From Alphaproteobacteria bacterium (GTDB taxonomy: Bacteria > Pseudomonadota > Alphaproteobacteria > DSM-16000 > Inquilinaceae): a DNA stretch of 40,662 nt. The notes below the pieces were generated by a model that was given only the letters and a program-made list of their open reading frames with translations, had not been told where the DNA came from and searched no databases. Location of the stretch: assembly GCA_028281985.1 (NCBI GenBank), contig JANQIU010000136.1:1-40662 (forward strand). Reading direction: 5' to 3'. A program made the position numbers and the translations under genes. Shown here piece by piece: positions 1 to 8,938 of the stretch (its first letter is position 1; the number at the start of each line of letters is the position of its first letter).

Positions 1-20
1 CGCGATGCTTACCCCGGGAG

Positions 21-38
21 CTTGTGTTGTTTCACAAG
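21..38. terminator. Small hairpin downstream of the peptide ABC operon
   Basis: CTTGTG and CACAAG form a 6 bp stem around a TTGTTT loop. It lies about 85 nt past the stop of the last ABC gene on the minus strand. There is no U-run after it on either strand, so terminator function is only a guess. The rest of bases 1-121 holds no gene I can support. Confidence 0.25.
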
Positions 39-121
39 ACCCTACGCCGGGTCGCACCGCCCCGCCAGAGGGTCGGTGGGGGCGGCAAACGGGGTAGAGT
101 TCGGTGATGCCAATGCCAGCG

Positions 122-1192
122 TCAGGAGGCGGCCAACGCCGGGGGAACGGGTTGCGCCGGTTCCACCAGGCCGCGGTCTTCCGCCGGCAAACGGCCTTCT
201 TCGACAGCGTGACAGGCCACCGCGCCGCCGCCCTCCAGCGGTGTCGATGCCGGCACTTCCTGTCGGCAACGGTCGTTGGCGAAGGGACAGCGGGGGTGAA
301 AGGTGCACCCGGTCGGCGGCGTGATCGGGTTCGGCACCTCGCCGGCGACCGGCTGACGGTTGCGGCCGCTCATGTCCAGGTCCGGAATGGTATCCAGCAG
401 CATCCGCGTGTAGGGGTGCCGCGGGAACCGGAACAGCCGGCGCTTGTCGGCCCACTCGACCAGCCGGCCGAGATACATCACCCCGACCCAATCCGAGATG
501 TGGTAGACGACCGCCAGGTTGTGGCTGATGAACAGATACGTCAGGCCCAGTTCGCGCTGCAGGTCCTTCATCAGGTTCAGGATCTGTGCCTGGACCGACA
601 CGTCCAGCGCCGAGGTCGGCTCGTCGCACACCAGGAATTCCGGGTTGGACGCCAGCGCCCGGGCGATGGAGATCCTTTGGCGCTGGCCGCCGGAGAATTC
701 GTGCGGGTACTTCTCGCCGTCCTTCGGGGTCAGCTTCACATGGCTCAGCAGTTCGCCCACCTTGGCCATCACTTCCGCCCGGTCGGTGGCCAGGCCGTGG
801 GCGCGGATCGGCTCGGCGATGATGTCGGCCACCCGCCAGCGGGGGTTAAGGCTGGCATAGGGGTCCTGGAAGATCATCTGCAGCCGTTTGCGGAACGGCT
901 TCATCGCCGTGCGGCTGCGCAGCGTCGAAATCTCATGGCCTTCGAAGAACACGGAGCCGCCGCTGGGCCGGTAGAGCCCCACCACCGTGCGCGCCACCGT
1001 CGACTTGCCGCAGCCGCTTTCGCCGACCAGGGAGAAGGTGCGGCCGCGCGGGATTTCGAACGTCACCCCGTCGACGGCCTTCAGAGTCAGCCGCGGCTCG
1101 CGATCCAGCAACCGGTTCAAGAACGGCTTGGAGACGTCGAAATGTTTCGCCAGGTCGACGACCTGGATCAGGGACGGTTCAGCCTGCGACAT
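122..1192 (-). CDS. Peptide-type ABC transporter ATPase (DppF/OppF-like)
   Basis: This is one of two ATPases that power uptake of peptides or related solutes at the inner membrane. From the chosen start it is about 356 aa. It shows Walker A GESGCGKST, signature FSGGQRQR, Walker B FLVCDEPTSALD and the H-loop ISHN. A C-terminal oligopeptide-family tail carries the usual cysteines (GCTFHPRC, a later RC and ACH), which bind an Fe-S cluster in some family members. The ORF track starts at 1249, but the ATG at 1192 (MSQAEPSL) is preferred because it leaves a 14 bp overlap with the upstream ATPase, typical of coupled pairs. It is the last gene of a six-gene minus-strand operon. The exact substrate cannot be read from an ATPase. 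Confidence 0.93.
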   Translation of the reverse strand: MSQAEPSLIQVVDLAKHFDVSKPFLNRLLDREPRLTLKAVDGVTFEIPRGRTFSLVGESGCGKSTVARTVVGLYRPSGGSVFFEGHEISTLRSRTAMKPFRKRLQMIFQDPYASLNPRWRVADIIAEPIRAHGLATDRAEVMAKVGELLSHVKLTPKDGEKYPHEFSGGQRQRISIARALASNPEFLVCDEPTSALDVSVQAQILNLMKDLQRELGLTYLFISHNLAVVYHISDWVGVMYLGRLVEWADKRRLFRFPRHPYTRMLLDTIPDLDMSGRNRQPVAGEVPNPITPPTGCTFHPRCPFANDRCRQEVPASTPLEGGGAVACHAVEEGRLPAEDRGLVEPAQPVPPALAAS

Positions 1193-2207
1193 GGGCGACC
1201 CCCGGCGCGGGTTGGGCCGCGGGGATGTCCGCCGCTGCCCCCGCATCATCGTACAGCCAACAGGCCACCTCGCTGGTGCCCGCCGGGATCAGGTCCGGCC
1301 GATCCCGCCGGCACCGGTCCAGGACCTTGGTGCAGCGCGGATTGAAGGCGCAACCCGTGGGGATGTCGGTCAGCCGCGGCATTGAGCCGTCGATCTGGGA
1401 CAGGCGTTCGACATCGCTGCCGACCGACGGGATCGCGCCCATCAGGCCGATCGTGTAGGGGTGCCGGGGGTGCTTGATGACGTCGCGGACCGGGCCGATC
1501 TCGGCCATCCGCCCGGCATACATCACCGCCACGCGGTTCGCCGTCTCGGCAATGACCCCCATGTCGTGGGTGACCAGGATCACCGCCGTCCCGTGCTCGC
1601 GGCACAGCCGTTTGAGCAGGGCCAGGATCTGCGCCTGGATCGACACATCCAGCGCGGTGGTCGGCTCGTCGGCGATGATCAGCCGCGGATTGGCGGCCAG
1701 GGCCAGGGCGATCACCACCCGCTGACGCATGCCGCCGGAGAACTGATGCGGGAAGCTGTCGACCCGCCGGTCGGCGGCCGGGATCCCCACTTCCTGCAGC
1801 AGCTCGATGGCCCGGTCGCGGGCCTTCGACAGCGACAGGTCGGTATGGGTCAGGATGGTTTCGACGAGCTGCCGCCCGACGGTGTAGAGCGGGTTCAGGC
1901 TGGTCAGCGGATCCTGGAAGATCGCGCCGATCTTGCGGCCCCGGATCCGGCGGATGCGCTCGTAGGGGAGGTTGTCGATACGCTCGCCCTCGAGGATCAC
2001 CTGCCCGCCGGCGATCCGCCCGGGCGGCTCCAGAAGGCCGATCACGGCCGATCCCGTCAGCGACTTGCCGGCACCGGATTCACCGACAACGCCCAGCACC
2101 TCGCCCTGATCCACATGGAAGGACACGCCGTCCACCGCGACCAGCGTGCCCCGGCGGGTCGGGAACTCCACCCGCAGGTCTTCGACCTTCAGCAAGGGGT
2201 CGGACAT
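1179..2207 (-). CDS. Peptide-type ABC transporter ATPase (DppD/OppD-like)
   Basis: This is the second ATPase of the importer, 342 aa and a normal length for the family. Visible motifs are Walker A GESGAGKS, signature FSGGMRQR, Walker [13 protein letters not shown] and H-loop VTHD. The C-terminal oligopeptide/dipeptide region has GCAFNPRC followed by further cysteines. In this family DppD and DppF form a heterodimer. The start lies 4 nt after the stop of the downstream-facing permease gene, and the end overlaps the DppF-like start, so the three genes are almost certainly co-translated. Confidence 0.93.
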   Translation of the reverse strand: MSDPLLKVEDLRVEFPTRRGTLVAVDGVSFHVDQGEVLGVVGESGAGKSLTGSAVIGLLEPPGRIAGGQVILEGERIDNLPYERIRRIRGRKIGAIFQDPLTSLNPLYTVGRQLVETILTHTDLSLSKARDRAIELLQEVGIPAADRRVDSFPHQFSGGMRQRVVIALALAANPRLIIADEPTTALDVSIQAQILALLKRLCREHGTAVILVTHDMGVIAETANRVAVMYAGRMAEIGPVRDVIKHPRHPYTIGLMGAIPSVGSDVERLSQIDGSMPRLTDIPTGCAFNPRCTKVLDRCRRDRPDLIPAGTSEVACWLYDDAGAAADIPAAQPAPGVAHVAG

Positions 2208-2211
2208 CGGG

Positions 2212-3204
2212 TTATCGCAGCTTCGGGTTCAGGGCGTCGCGCAGCCAGTCGCCCAGAAGGTTGACCGACAGCGCCAACAGGATCAGCGCGATGCCCGGGA
2301 AGATGGTGATCCACCAGGAGCCGGAGAACAGCTCCTCCTGGCCGATGCGGATCAGCGTGCCCAGCGACGGCTGGGTCGGCGGCACGCCGACGCCAAGGAA
2401 CGACAGGGTCGCTTCGGTGATGATGGCAAGCGCCAGGCCGAGGGTGGCAATGACCAGCACCGGCCCCATAACGTTTGGCAGGACGTGGCGCAGCATGATC
2501 AGCACCGGATGTCGGCCCACCAGGCGGGCCGCCTGAACGTATTCCTTGTTCTTCTCCACCAGGGTCTGGCCGCGGACCGTGCGGGCGTACTGCACCCAGG
2601 TGGACACGCCGATGGAGAAGATCATCACGTAGACGGCTAGGTCGCCCGCCCGGTGCCCGGTCAGCACCGCACGGGCCACGCCGTCGACCAGAAGCGCGAT
2701 CAGGATCGTCGGGAAGCTCAGGAACACATCCGCCGTGCGCATGATCAGGCTGTCGACCCAGCCGCCCAGATAGCCGGCGGCCAGCCCCAGCGACACGCCC
2801 AGTATGGCGGCGAAGATCACCGCGCAGACGCCGACGATCAGCGAAATCCGCGATCCGTAGATGATAGTGGACAGGATATCCCGGCCCTGCAGGTCGGTGC
2901 CCATCAGATAGGACGAGCCGCTAAAGCTGTCGCCCAGCGGCGGCGTCAGCCCGTCCATCAGGTTGTTGGCGCCGGGGTCGAACACGTTATAGGGCGCGAT
3001 CAGCGGCGCGAAGATCGAGCCGAGAACGAATATCAGGGTGATCAGGGCGGCGACGATCGTCACCGGGGATCGCCGGAAGCTGTACCAGAGATCGCTTTCG
3101 GCCGCGGCCCGCCATTGCTCGCGCATCCAGAAACCGGCGCGGGCCAAGGGCGAGCGCGGTGCAAAGGCGCCGGCCGACGGACGGTCGATGGGGCTGTCGG
3201 TCAT
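2212..3204 (-). CDS. Peptide-type ABC transporter permease (DppC-like)
   Basis: This is an inner-membrane permease subunit of 330 aa. It has a cytoplasmic N-terminal stretch, a first membrane segment near residues 45-70 (VTIVAALITLIFVLGSIF), the periplasmic loop typical of DppC/OppC, and five further membrane segments. The EAA-type coupling loop is visible around AARLVGRHPVLIMLRHVLPN. GGAGG lies about 8 nt before the ATG. It sits 19 nt after the DppB-like gene and 4 nt before the ATPase gene. In the family it pairs with DppB to form the channel. Confidence 0.93.
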   Translation of the reverse strand: MTDSPIDRPSAGAFAPRSPLARAGFWMREQWRAAAESDLWYSFRRSPVTIVAALITLIFVLGSIFAPLIAPYNVFDPGANNLMDGLTPPLGDSFSGSSYLMGTDLQGRDILSTIIYGSRISLIVGVCAVIFAAILGVSLGLAAGYLGGWVDSLIMRTADVFLSFPTILIALLVDGVARAVLTGHRAGDLAVYVMIFSIGVSTWVQYARTVRGQTLVEKNKEYVQAARLVGRHPVLIMLRHVLPNVMGPVLVIATLGLALAIITEATLSFLGVGVPPTQPSLGTLIRIGQEELFSGSWWITIFPGIALILLALSVNLLGDWLRDALNPKLR

Positions 3205-3223
3205 CGGTCCTGCCTCCGCACGC

Positions 3224-4213
3224 TCAATGGCCGCCGGACGCGCCTGGGCGCTCGACGCGCAGGCGCGGATCGACGGCGAAGTACAGGAGGTCGACGATCA
3301 GATTGATGACCACGAAGAAGAACGCGATCATCACCAGATAGGCGGACATCACCGGGATGTCGGCATCGCGCACCGCGCCGATGAACAGCAGGCCGATGCC
3401 CGGCCATTGGAACACGGTTTCGGTGATGATCGCGAAGGCGATGATGGTGCCGAGCTGCAACCCGGTCACGGTGATCACCGGCACCATGGTGTTCTTCAGC
3501 GCATGGCCGAAATGCACCGCCCGGTTCTTCAACCCGCGGGCCCGGGCGAACTTGATGTAGTCGGTGCGCAGCACCCCCAGCATCTCCGCGCGCACCAGGC
3601 GCATGATCAGGGTCATCTGAAACAGGCCCAGCGTGATCGCCGGCATGATGATCGCTTTCCAGCCGTCCCATGTCAGCAGGCTGGTATGCCACCAGCCCAG
3701 GTCGACCACCCCCGGTCTGCCGAAGCTCGGCAGCCATTGGAGCTGCACGGCGAACAGGAAGATCAGCAGGATCCCGATCAGGAAGGTGGGCAACGACACC
3801 CCGACCAGGGACACGAACATGAAGACCTTGCTGAGCACGCTGTTGCGGTTCAGCGCCGTGTAAACGCCCATCGGCACGCCGACGCCCAGCGCGAACAGTG
3901 CCGACATGATCGACAGCTCCAGCGTGGCCGGCAGCCGCTCCATGATGATGTCTTCCACCGGCCGCCGGTGCTGGTAGGACAGGCCGAAATCGCCCTGGGC
4001 CGCGTTGCCGGCGAACCGCAGGAACTGCAGGTAGAACGGGTCGTTCAGGCCCAGCTGCTCGCGCAGCTGCTCGCGCTGCACCACCGTCGTTTCCTGACCG
4101 ACCATGTTGTTGATCGGGTCGCCGACGTAATTGAACATCAGGAAGGCGACGAACCCGACCGCCAACATGACGATGACGGAGTGCAACAGGCGTTTGATGA
4201 TGAAGGCGGCCAT
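3224..4213 (-). CDS. Peptide-type ABC transporter permease (DppB-like)
   Basis: This is the first permease subunit, 329 aa. It begins directly with a membrane segment (LLHSVIVMLAVGFVAFLMF), followed by the long periplasmic region seen in DppB/OppB and then the BPD_transp_1 core. The coupling loop reads FARARGLKNRAVHFGHALKN, close to the family pattern. It follows the nearer binding-protein gene after an 80 nt gap that contains a strong hairpin. Together with the adjacent DppC-like gene it completes the pore. Confidence 0.93.
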   Translation of the reverse strand: MAAFIIKRLLHSVIVMLAVGFVAFLMFNYVGDPINNMVGQETTVVQREQLREQLGLNDPFYLQFLRFAGNAAQGDFGLSYQHRRPVEDIIMERLPATLELSIMSALFALGVGVPMGVYTALNRNSVLSKVFMFVSLVGVSLPTFLIGILLIFLFAVQLQWLPSFGRPGVVDLGWWHTSLLTWDGWKAIIMPAITLGLFQMTLIMRLVRAEMLGVLRTDYIKFARARGLKNRAVHFGHALKNTMVPVITVTGLQLGTIIAFAIITETVFQWPGIGLLFIGAVRDADIPVMSAYLVMIAFFFVVINLIVDLLYFAVDPRLRVERPGASGGH

Positions 4214-4249
4214 TCAGCGGCTAGCTCTGGGTGTCCCTTTGGCGGCGGT

Positions 4250-4284
4250 CCGCCGGGGCGGGCACGACGGCCCGGCCCCGGCGG
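4250..4284 (-). terminator. GC-rich intercistronic hairpin after the binding-protein gene
   Basis: The left arm CCGCCGGGGCGGGC pairs with GGCCCGGCCCCGGCGG across a 5 nt loop, with one bulge. It fills the gap between the binding-protein stop and the permease start. There is no U-run, so it probably protects the upstream mRNA from 3' decay or attenuates read-through, and is unlikely to stop transcription fully. Confidence 0.55.
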
Positions 4285-4293
4285 CGATACCGG

Positions 4294-5880
4294 CTACTCG
4301 AAGCTGACGTACTTGAACAGCGGTGTGTTGTCCGACCGGATCGGCACGTTCACATCCGCCCCCATGGCCCAGTTGATCACCTGGTAGTGCAGCGGCAGGT
4401 AGACCAGGTTCTCCTGGGCAACGCCCCACGCTTCGGCGATCAGACTATCCCGGGCCGCCAAGTCGACTTCGGTCAGCATGGCCTGGGTCAGCTCGTCCAT
4501 CCGGGCGTCGGAAAAGCCGGTGCCGTTCCAGGAGCCCCGGTCGCCGTCGTCCGTGTGGTAGAGGAAATTGAAGATGTACTCGCTGTCGAAGGTCGGCACG
4601 CCCCAACCCAGCATGTAGAAGTTGATCACCCGGTTCTGCAGGTCCTGGAAATGGATGCTGCGGGTACGGGCGACCAGATCCACCTCGACGCCGATCTGTG
4701 CCCACATGCCAACGGCGGCCTGGCAGATCGCCTCGTCGTTCACATACCGATCGTTCGGGCAGTAGAGGGTGGCCTGGAAGCCATCCGGATAGCCGGCTTC
4801 GGCCAGCAGCTCCCGGGCGCCGTCGGGATCGAACGGCAAGCGGACATCCAGGTCCGCGTCGTAGCCGTGCACGAAGGTCGGCACCACCACGCCGGCCGGG
4901 GTCGCCTGGCCGCGCATCACCACCCGCTGGATGGCATCGATGTCGATGGCCCGGTACAGCGCCTCGCGCACCTGGATGTCGGCGAACGGATTGGCCCCTT
5001 CGACGCTGTCATCGTCAAGGTCTTCCGCACCCATGTTCATGCCGAAGAAGATCACCCGGTTTTCGTCGACCGTCTCGACCTTGATGCTGGGGTCGGCCGC
5101 CAGCCGTTGCAGGTCCTGCACCGGCGGGTCGAGCACGAATTCCAGTTCACCCGACAACAGGGCCGCGACCCGGGTCGGGTCGGAGGCGATCGGGCTCAGG
5201 ACCATCTCGTCGATTTCCAACGGCACGTTGGCCGCGTCCCAGTAGTTCTCGTTCTTCACCAGGACGGTACGGACTTCCGGTTCGCGCAGTTCGACGATGA
5301 ACGGCCCGGTGCCGTTAGCGTTACGCACGGCGAAGGTCTCTTCGCCGCCGGCATAGTCCTGCGGTTCCTCGACATTGTTCGCCACCGCCCAGTCCTGGTC
5401 CATCATGTAGATGAAGGTCATCTGCTGGGGCAGGATCGGGTTCGGCCCGGCGGTGTGGATGCGGATGGTGAAGTCGTCGACCTTCTCCACCTCCTCCACC
5501 GACGACAGGTAGTTGCGGAAGTCGGAGGTTTCCGCCATCGCGCGGTTGACCGAGAACACTGCGTCGTCGGCGTCGAACGCCGCGCCGTCGTGGAACGTCA
5601 CCCCTTCGCGAAGCTGGAACTCCCAAATCGTGTCTTCCACCGGCTCCCAGCTGACCGCCAGGCCCGCCTGCAGGCCAAGGTCGTTGGCCCGCTCAATCAG
5701 CGGCTCGTAGATCTGCGCGCTCAGCGTATTGGTCGGCCCCTCGTTCTGGGACATCGGGTCCAGGGTCAGGGCATCGCCCTGGCGGGCCCAGCGGAACTGG
5801 TTCTGGGCGTCGGCCGGCGCCGCCATGGCGGTGGCGCCGACGGCAAAGACGGTGCCCAGCAGAAGGGTCTTCATACGCAT
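4294..5880 (-). CDS. Peptide-type ABC transporter substrate-binding protein (family 5), copy 1
   Basis: This is a periplasmic solute-binding protein of family 5 (DppA/OppA type), about 528 aa. A signal peptide (MRMKTLLLGTVFAVGATAMAAPADAQ) is followed by the family hallmark FQLREGVTFHDGAAFDADDAVFS near residues 80-100. The ORF track starts at 5916, but GGGAG lies 6-7 nt before the ATG at 5880 and the signal peptide begins there. It is strongly similar in layout and motifs to the next gene upstream; both contain IQRVVMRGQ, AGYPDGF and NDRYVNDEAICQA. The pair therefore looks like a tandem duplication feeding one permease. The substrate is unresolved (peptide, opine or similar). Confidence 0.92.
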   Translation of the reverse strand: MRMKTLLLGTVFAVGATAMAAPADAQNQFRWARQGDALTLDPMSQNEGPTNTLSAQIYEPLIERANDLGLQAGLAVSWEPVEDTIWEFQLREGVTFHDGAAFDADDAVFSVNRAMAETSDFRNYLSSVEEVEKVDDFTIRIHTAGPNPILPQQMTFIYMMDQDWAVANNVEEPQDYAGGEETFAVRNANGTGPFIVELREPEVRTVLVKNENYWDAANVPLEIDEMVLSPIASDPTRVAALLSGELEFVLDPPVQDLQRLAADPSIKVETVDENRVIFFGMNMGAEDLDDDSVEGANPFADIQVREALYRAIDIDAIQRVVMRGQATPAGVVVPTFVHGYDADLDVRLPFDPDGARELLAEAGYPDGFQATLYCPNDRYVNDEAICQAAVGMWAQIGVEVDLVARTRSIHFQDLQNRVINFYMLGWGVPTFDSEYIFNFLYHTDDGDRGSWNGTGFSDARMDELTQAMLTEVDLAARDSLIAEAWGVAQENLVYLPLHYQVINWAMGADVNVPIRSDNTPLFKYVSFE

Positions 5881-6129
5881 ACGAAACTCCCTGATCAGCA
5901 TCGGCCGCCCATCCAAACCGGTAGCGGCGTCTTGTTGGCTTCTCCGCCGGGATATCCGGCGAAGGATGCGCTGTTGTAGACCGAGGCAATCCCCGGGCCA
6001 AGCGAGCTTGCGACAATTTCCGGGACAATCGGGTCACAAACCGACACAATTGCTCAAGCATCGGTCAGGAAACGGCGCCGCTTTAGGCAGCCGCGGCGCC
6101 GTTCCCAATCGACCGTGTGGTGCCGACGG
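5881..6129 (-). other. Gap between the two tandem binding-protein genes
   Basis: These 249 nt lie between the two binding-protein genes. The 5' part on the minus strand holds the hairpin at 6068-6105. After it come repeated ATTGT elements (6012-6050), followed by about 130 nt with no clear gene. A second promoter for copy 1 is possible here, but I cannot point to convincing -35/-10 elements. Confidence 0.4.
6068..6105 (-). terminator. Strong hairpin 3' of binding-protein copy 2
   Basis: GGAAACGGCGCCGC pairs with GCGGCGCCGTTCC around an 11 nt loop, with one bulged A. It starts about 24 nt beyond the stop codon of copy 2. The following bases on the minus strand (TGACCG) are not a U-run, so partial termination or mRNA protection is more likely than a classical terminator. 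Confidence 0.6.
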
Positions 6130-7716
6130 TCAGTTTTCGACCGTCACATGCCGCCAGACGAAGCTGTTGTCGGCCCGCTGGGCGACCGTGACGCCGTTGC
6201 GCACGCCCCAGGACAGCGCCTGCTGGTGCAGCGGCAGGTAGCCGAAATCTTCATGCAGCAGCGTCCAGGCTTCGTCGATCAGCTCGTCCCGCCGCGCCAG
6301 ATCGGTTTCGACCAGGATGTCCGCGGTCAGCGCGTCGATCTCCGGGTTCGAATAGCCGCCGACATTGAAGGTGCCGCGGCCCATGTCGTCATCACGGGTG
6401 CCGACCAGGTTGAACAGCACGTTGTAGCTGTCGAAGCTGCTGGGGGTCCAACCGAGCATGTAGAAGGCGGAGTCGTAGCCGCCCTGCTTCAGGATACGCC
6501 CGAAATAGACGCTCCGGGTTTCGGCCAACAGGTCGACGGTAATCCCGACGCGCGCCAGCATGCCGACCACCGCCTGACAGATCGCCTCGTCATTGACGTA
6601 GCGATCGTTGGGGCAGTTGAGCTGCACCCGGAAACCGTCGGGATAGCCGGCCTGCGCCAGCAGTTCGCGCGACCGGTCGGGATCATGGTCGTGGCGCTGC
6701 AGGTCTTCCGGGAAGCCGTTGATGCCAGGCGCCACCAAGGTGGCCGCCGGGGTCGACTGGCCGCGCATCACCACCCGCTGGATGGCGTCCATGTCCAGGG
6801 CGCGATAGACCGCCTCGCGCACCCGGATGTCCTGGAACGGGTTGGCCCCGGTCACATCGGAATACAGCAGCTCGTCACGCGCCTGATCCATGCCAAGGAA
6901 GACGGTGCGCAGTTCGGGGCCGGTCAGCGACCGCGTCTCATCGCTCGCCTGGACCCGGTCGGTGTCCTGCAGCGGCACCGGGAACACCAGATCCATCTCG
7001 CCGGACAGAAGGGCCGCCACCCGCGTCGCATCCTCGGCGATCGGCTGGAACACGACTTCGGTCAGATTGTGCTCCGGCTCGTCCCACCAATTGGGGTTCG
7101 GCACGGCGACGGTGACGATCTCCGGCTGGCGCTCGGTCACCATAAACGGGCCGGTACCGTTGGCGTTGCGGTTGGCGAAGCTTTCGCCATCGGGGTCGGC
7201 GATGTTGGTGACGCCGACCGCACCGTTCGCTTCCGCCCACTCCCGGTCCATGATGTACCAGTTGTCCCATTCGGCGATCAGGATCGGGTTGGGGGTGGTG
7301 GTGATCACGTCCACGGTGTGGTCGTCGACCACCACCATCTCCTCGATGCCGGCGACCTTGACCGCGACATCCGACCCTTCGGCAGTGGCGCGCTCGTAGG
7401 AGAACACGACGTCTTCCGCCGTGAACGGGTTGCCGTTGTGGAAGGTCACGCCCTGGCGCAGAAAAAAGCGCCAGCGGGTGGGCTCGATGATCTCCCAGCG
7501 CTCGGCCAGGGCCGGCTCGATGCTCAGATCCGGCGTCCGCCGGGTAAGCCCCTCGTAGATATTGCCCTGGTAGCCCAGGGTGAAGGTCTCGTTGAGCGAG
7601 TGCGGGTCGAGCGTGTTGACGTCCGCCTGAAAGGCATATCGCAGGGTTTCGGCGTTGCCGACCTGGGTGCCGGCCAGAATGGCGGCCCCCGCCAGGAAGG
7701 CGGTCTTGATGCGCAT
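6130..7716 (-). CDS. Peptide-type ABC transporter substrate-binding protein (family 5), copy 2
   Basis: This 528 aa periplasmic binding protein is the first gene of the operon. The signal peptide MRIKTAFLAGAAILAGTQVGNA ends at an A-E junction. The family 5 hallmark FFLRQGVTFHNGNPFTAEDVVFS is present near residues 83-105. GAGG lies about 10 nt before the ATG. It shares long motifs with copy 1, but the C-terminal binding-lobe loops differ, which suggests related but distinct ligands. No lipobox is seen, so it should be a free periplasmic protein. Confidence 0.92.
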   Translation of the reverse strand: MRIKTAFLAGAAILAGTQVGNAETLRYAFQADVNTLDPHSLNETFTLGYQGNIYEGLTRRTPDLSIEPALAERWEIIEPTRWRFFLRQGVTFHNGNPFTAEDVVFSYERATAEGSDVAVKVAGIEEMVVVDDHTVDVITTTPNPILIAEWDNWYIMDREWAEANGAVGVTNIADPDGESFANRNANGTGPFMVTERQPEIVTVAVPNPNWWDEPEHNLTEVVFQPIAEDATRVAALLSGEMDLVFPVPLQDTDRVQASDETRSLTGPELRTVFLGMDQARDELLYSDVTGANPFQDIRVREAVYRALDMDAIQRVVMRGQSTPAATLVAPGINGFPEDLQRHDHDPDRSRELLAQAGYPDGFRVQLNCPNDRYVNDEAICQAVVGMLARVGITVDLLAETRSVYFGRILKQGGYDSAFYMLGWTPSSFDSYNVLFNLVGTRDDDMGRGTFNVGGYSNPEIDALTADILVETDLARRDELIDEAWTLLHEDFGYLPLHQQALSWGVRNGVTVAQRADNSFVWRHVTVEN

Positions 7717-7758
7717 GGCTGAAGATCCTCGAGTCCGTTGAAGCCTGCCGTCGGGTTA

Positions 7759-7775
7759 GGCCGCTTGCTGCGGCC
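7759..7775. repeat. Inverted repeat in the leader of the peptide ABC operon
   Basis: GGCCGC and GCGGCC flank a TTGCT loop, about 43 nt upstream of the copy 2 start codon. It could be a leader hairpin or an operator. The rest of 7717-7981, shared with the divergent kinase gene, shows nothing else I can support. Confidence 0.25.
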
Positions 7776-7981
7776 ATTTCATTGTCCGGCGAGCCCATGG
7801 AAGGCCAGCCGGCACCGGCGCGAAACAGAGACGCGGCAGGCCAAGGCTGTCAAACGGTATTCGGTCGGCGCCGCAACCAGCGGGCGGGTGGCACGTCTTG
7901 CCAGCCGCCGGTGCTCCGTGACACCGTTGCATCCCCAGATGCCGGCCGGCATCGACCCTCCACTTCCATCGGGACGCCGCC

Positions 7982-8917
7982 ATGATCGTGGTCTGTGGTG
8001 AATCCTTGATCGATTTCCTGCCGGTGTCCGTTGACGCAGGGGAGACCGCTTACCGGCCCTTCCCCGGCGGTTCGCCTTACAACGTCGCCATCGCCACCGC
8101 GCGCCTGGACGCGCCGACGGCCTTTCTGGGCAAGATCTCCAGCGATGCCTTCGGCGACCTGCTGGCCGGGACCCTGTCGCAAAACGGGGTCGATCTGCGC
8201 TGGCTGGCACGCGGCCCGGAACTGACGACCCTGGCCTTCGTCACCGCCGCGCCGGGGGAAGAGCCGCGCTATGCCTTCTACGCTGAAGGCGCGGCGGACC
8301 GGATGGTGGCCGAAACAGACATTCCGGACACGTTTCCCCCGGATGTGACCTGCCTGCATGTGGGCTTCGGCGCGGTGACCCCGGATGTGGACCCGGTTTC
8401 CCGCCGCTGGGAGGCCCTGGCCGACCGTGAGGCGGACCAGCGGATCGTATCGTTCGATCCGAATGTCCGGCCGAACATGGTTGCCGACAAGCAAGCCTAT
8501 CTGAAACGGCTGGAGGGCTGGGTCGACCGGGCGACGATGATCAAGGTCAGCAGCGCCGACCTACGCTGGCTGTATCCCGGCACGGCGCCGGAACGGGCGG
8601 CGGAGACGTGGTGCGGGCGCGGCCCGAAGCTGGTGGTGATGACCCGCGGCGCCTATGGCGCCATGGCCTGGGGCCATCGTGTGGAGGCGGAAGTGAACGG
8701 CGCCCGGGTCGAGGTTGTCGACACCGTCGGGGCCGGCGACACCTTCCAGGGCGCCCTGCTGGTGGGCTTGGCGGAGCGCGGCCTGCTGACCCGAGACGGG
8801 CTAGACAGCGCGACAAAGGGCGACCTGGAGGACGTGATGGGCTTTGCCACCCGGGCCGCCGCCGTCAACTGCACCCGCGCCGGCATGGACCCGCCGCGGC
8901 GGTCGGAACTGCGCTAA
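7982..8917 (+). CDS. PfkB-family carbohydrate kinase (fructokinase-like)
   Basis: This cytosolic ATP-dependent sugar kinase is 311 aa, normal for the family. The N-terminal MIVVCGESLIDFLP is the first PfkB region. GGSPYNVAIATARL is the sugar-binding glycine motif. VDTVGAGDTFQGALL holds the anion-hole GAGD with catalytic Asp near residue 253. FDPNVRP in the middle is typical of fructokinases. The Shine-Dalgarno is weak (GGGACG). The gene stands alone, divergent from the peptide transporter and convergent with the acyltransferase gene 21 nt away, so the context does not name the sugar. Confidence 0.9.
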   Translation: MIVVCGESLIDFLPVSVDAGETAYRPFPGGSPYNVAIATARLDAPTAFLGKISSDAFGDLLAGTLSQNGVDLRWLARGPELTTLAFVTAAPGEEPRYAFYAEGAADRMVAETDIPDTFPPDVTCLHVGFGAVTPDVDPVSRRWEALADREADQRIVSFDPNVRPNMVADKQAYLKRLEGWVDRATMIKVSSADLRWLYPGTAPERAAETWCGRGPKLVVMTRGAYGAMAWGHRVEAEVNGARVEVVDTVGAGDTFQGALLVGLAERGLLTRDGLDSATKGDLEDVMGFATRAAAVNCTRAGMDPPRRSELR

Positions 8918-8938
8918 GCGGCGCGGCAGCCGGCCTGA

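Noticed and set aside
4231-7722. Plus-strand ORFs of 582 and 535 codons
   Set aside because: Both are mirror images of the two binding-protein genes in the opposite strand. Their matching repetitive composition comes from the paralogy of the real genes.
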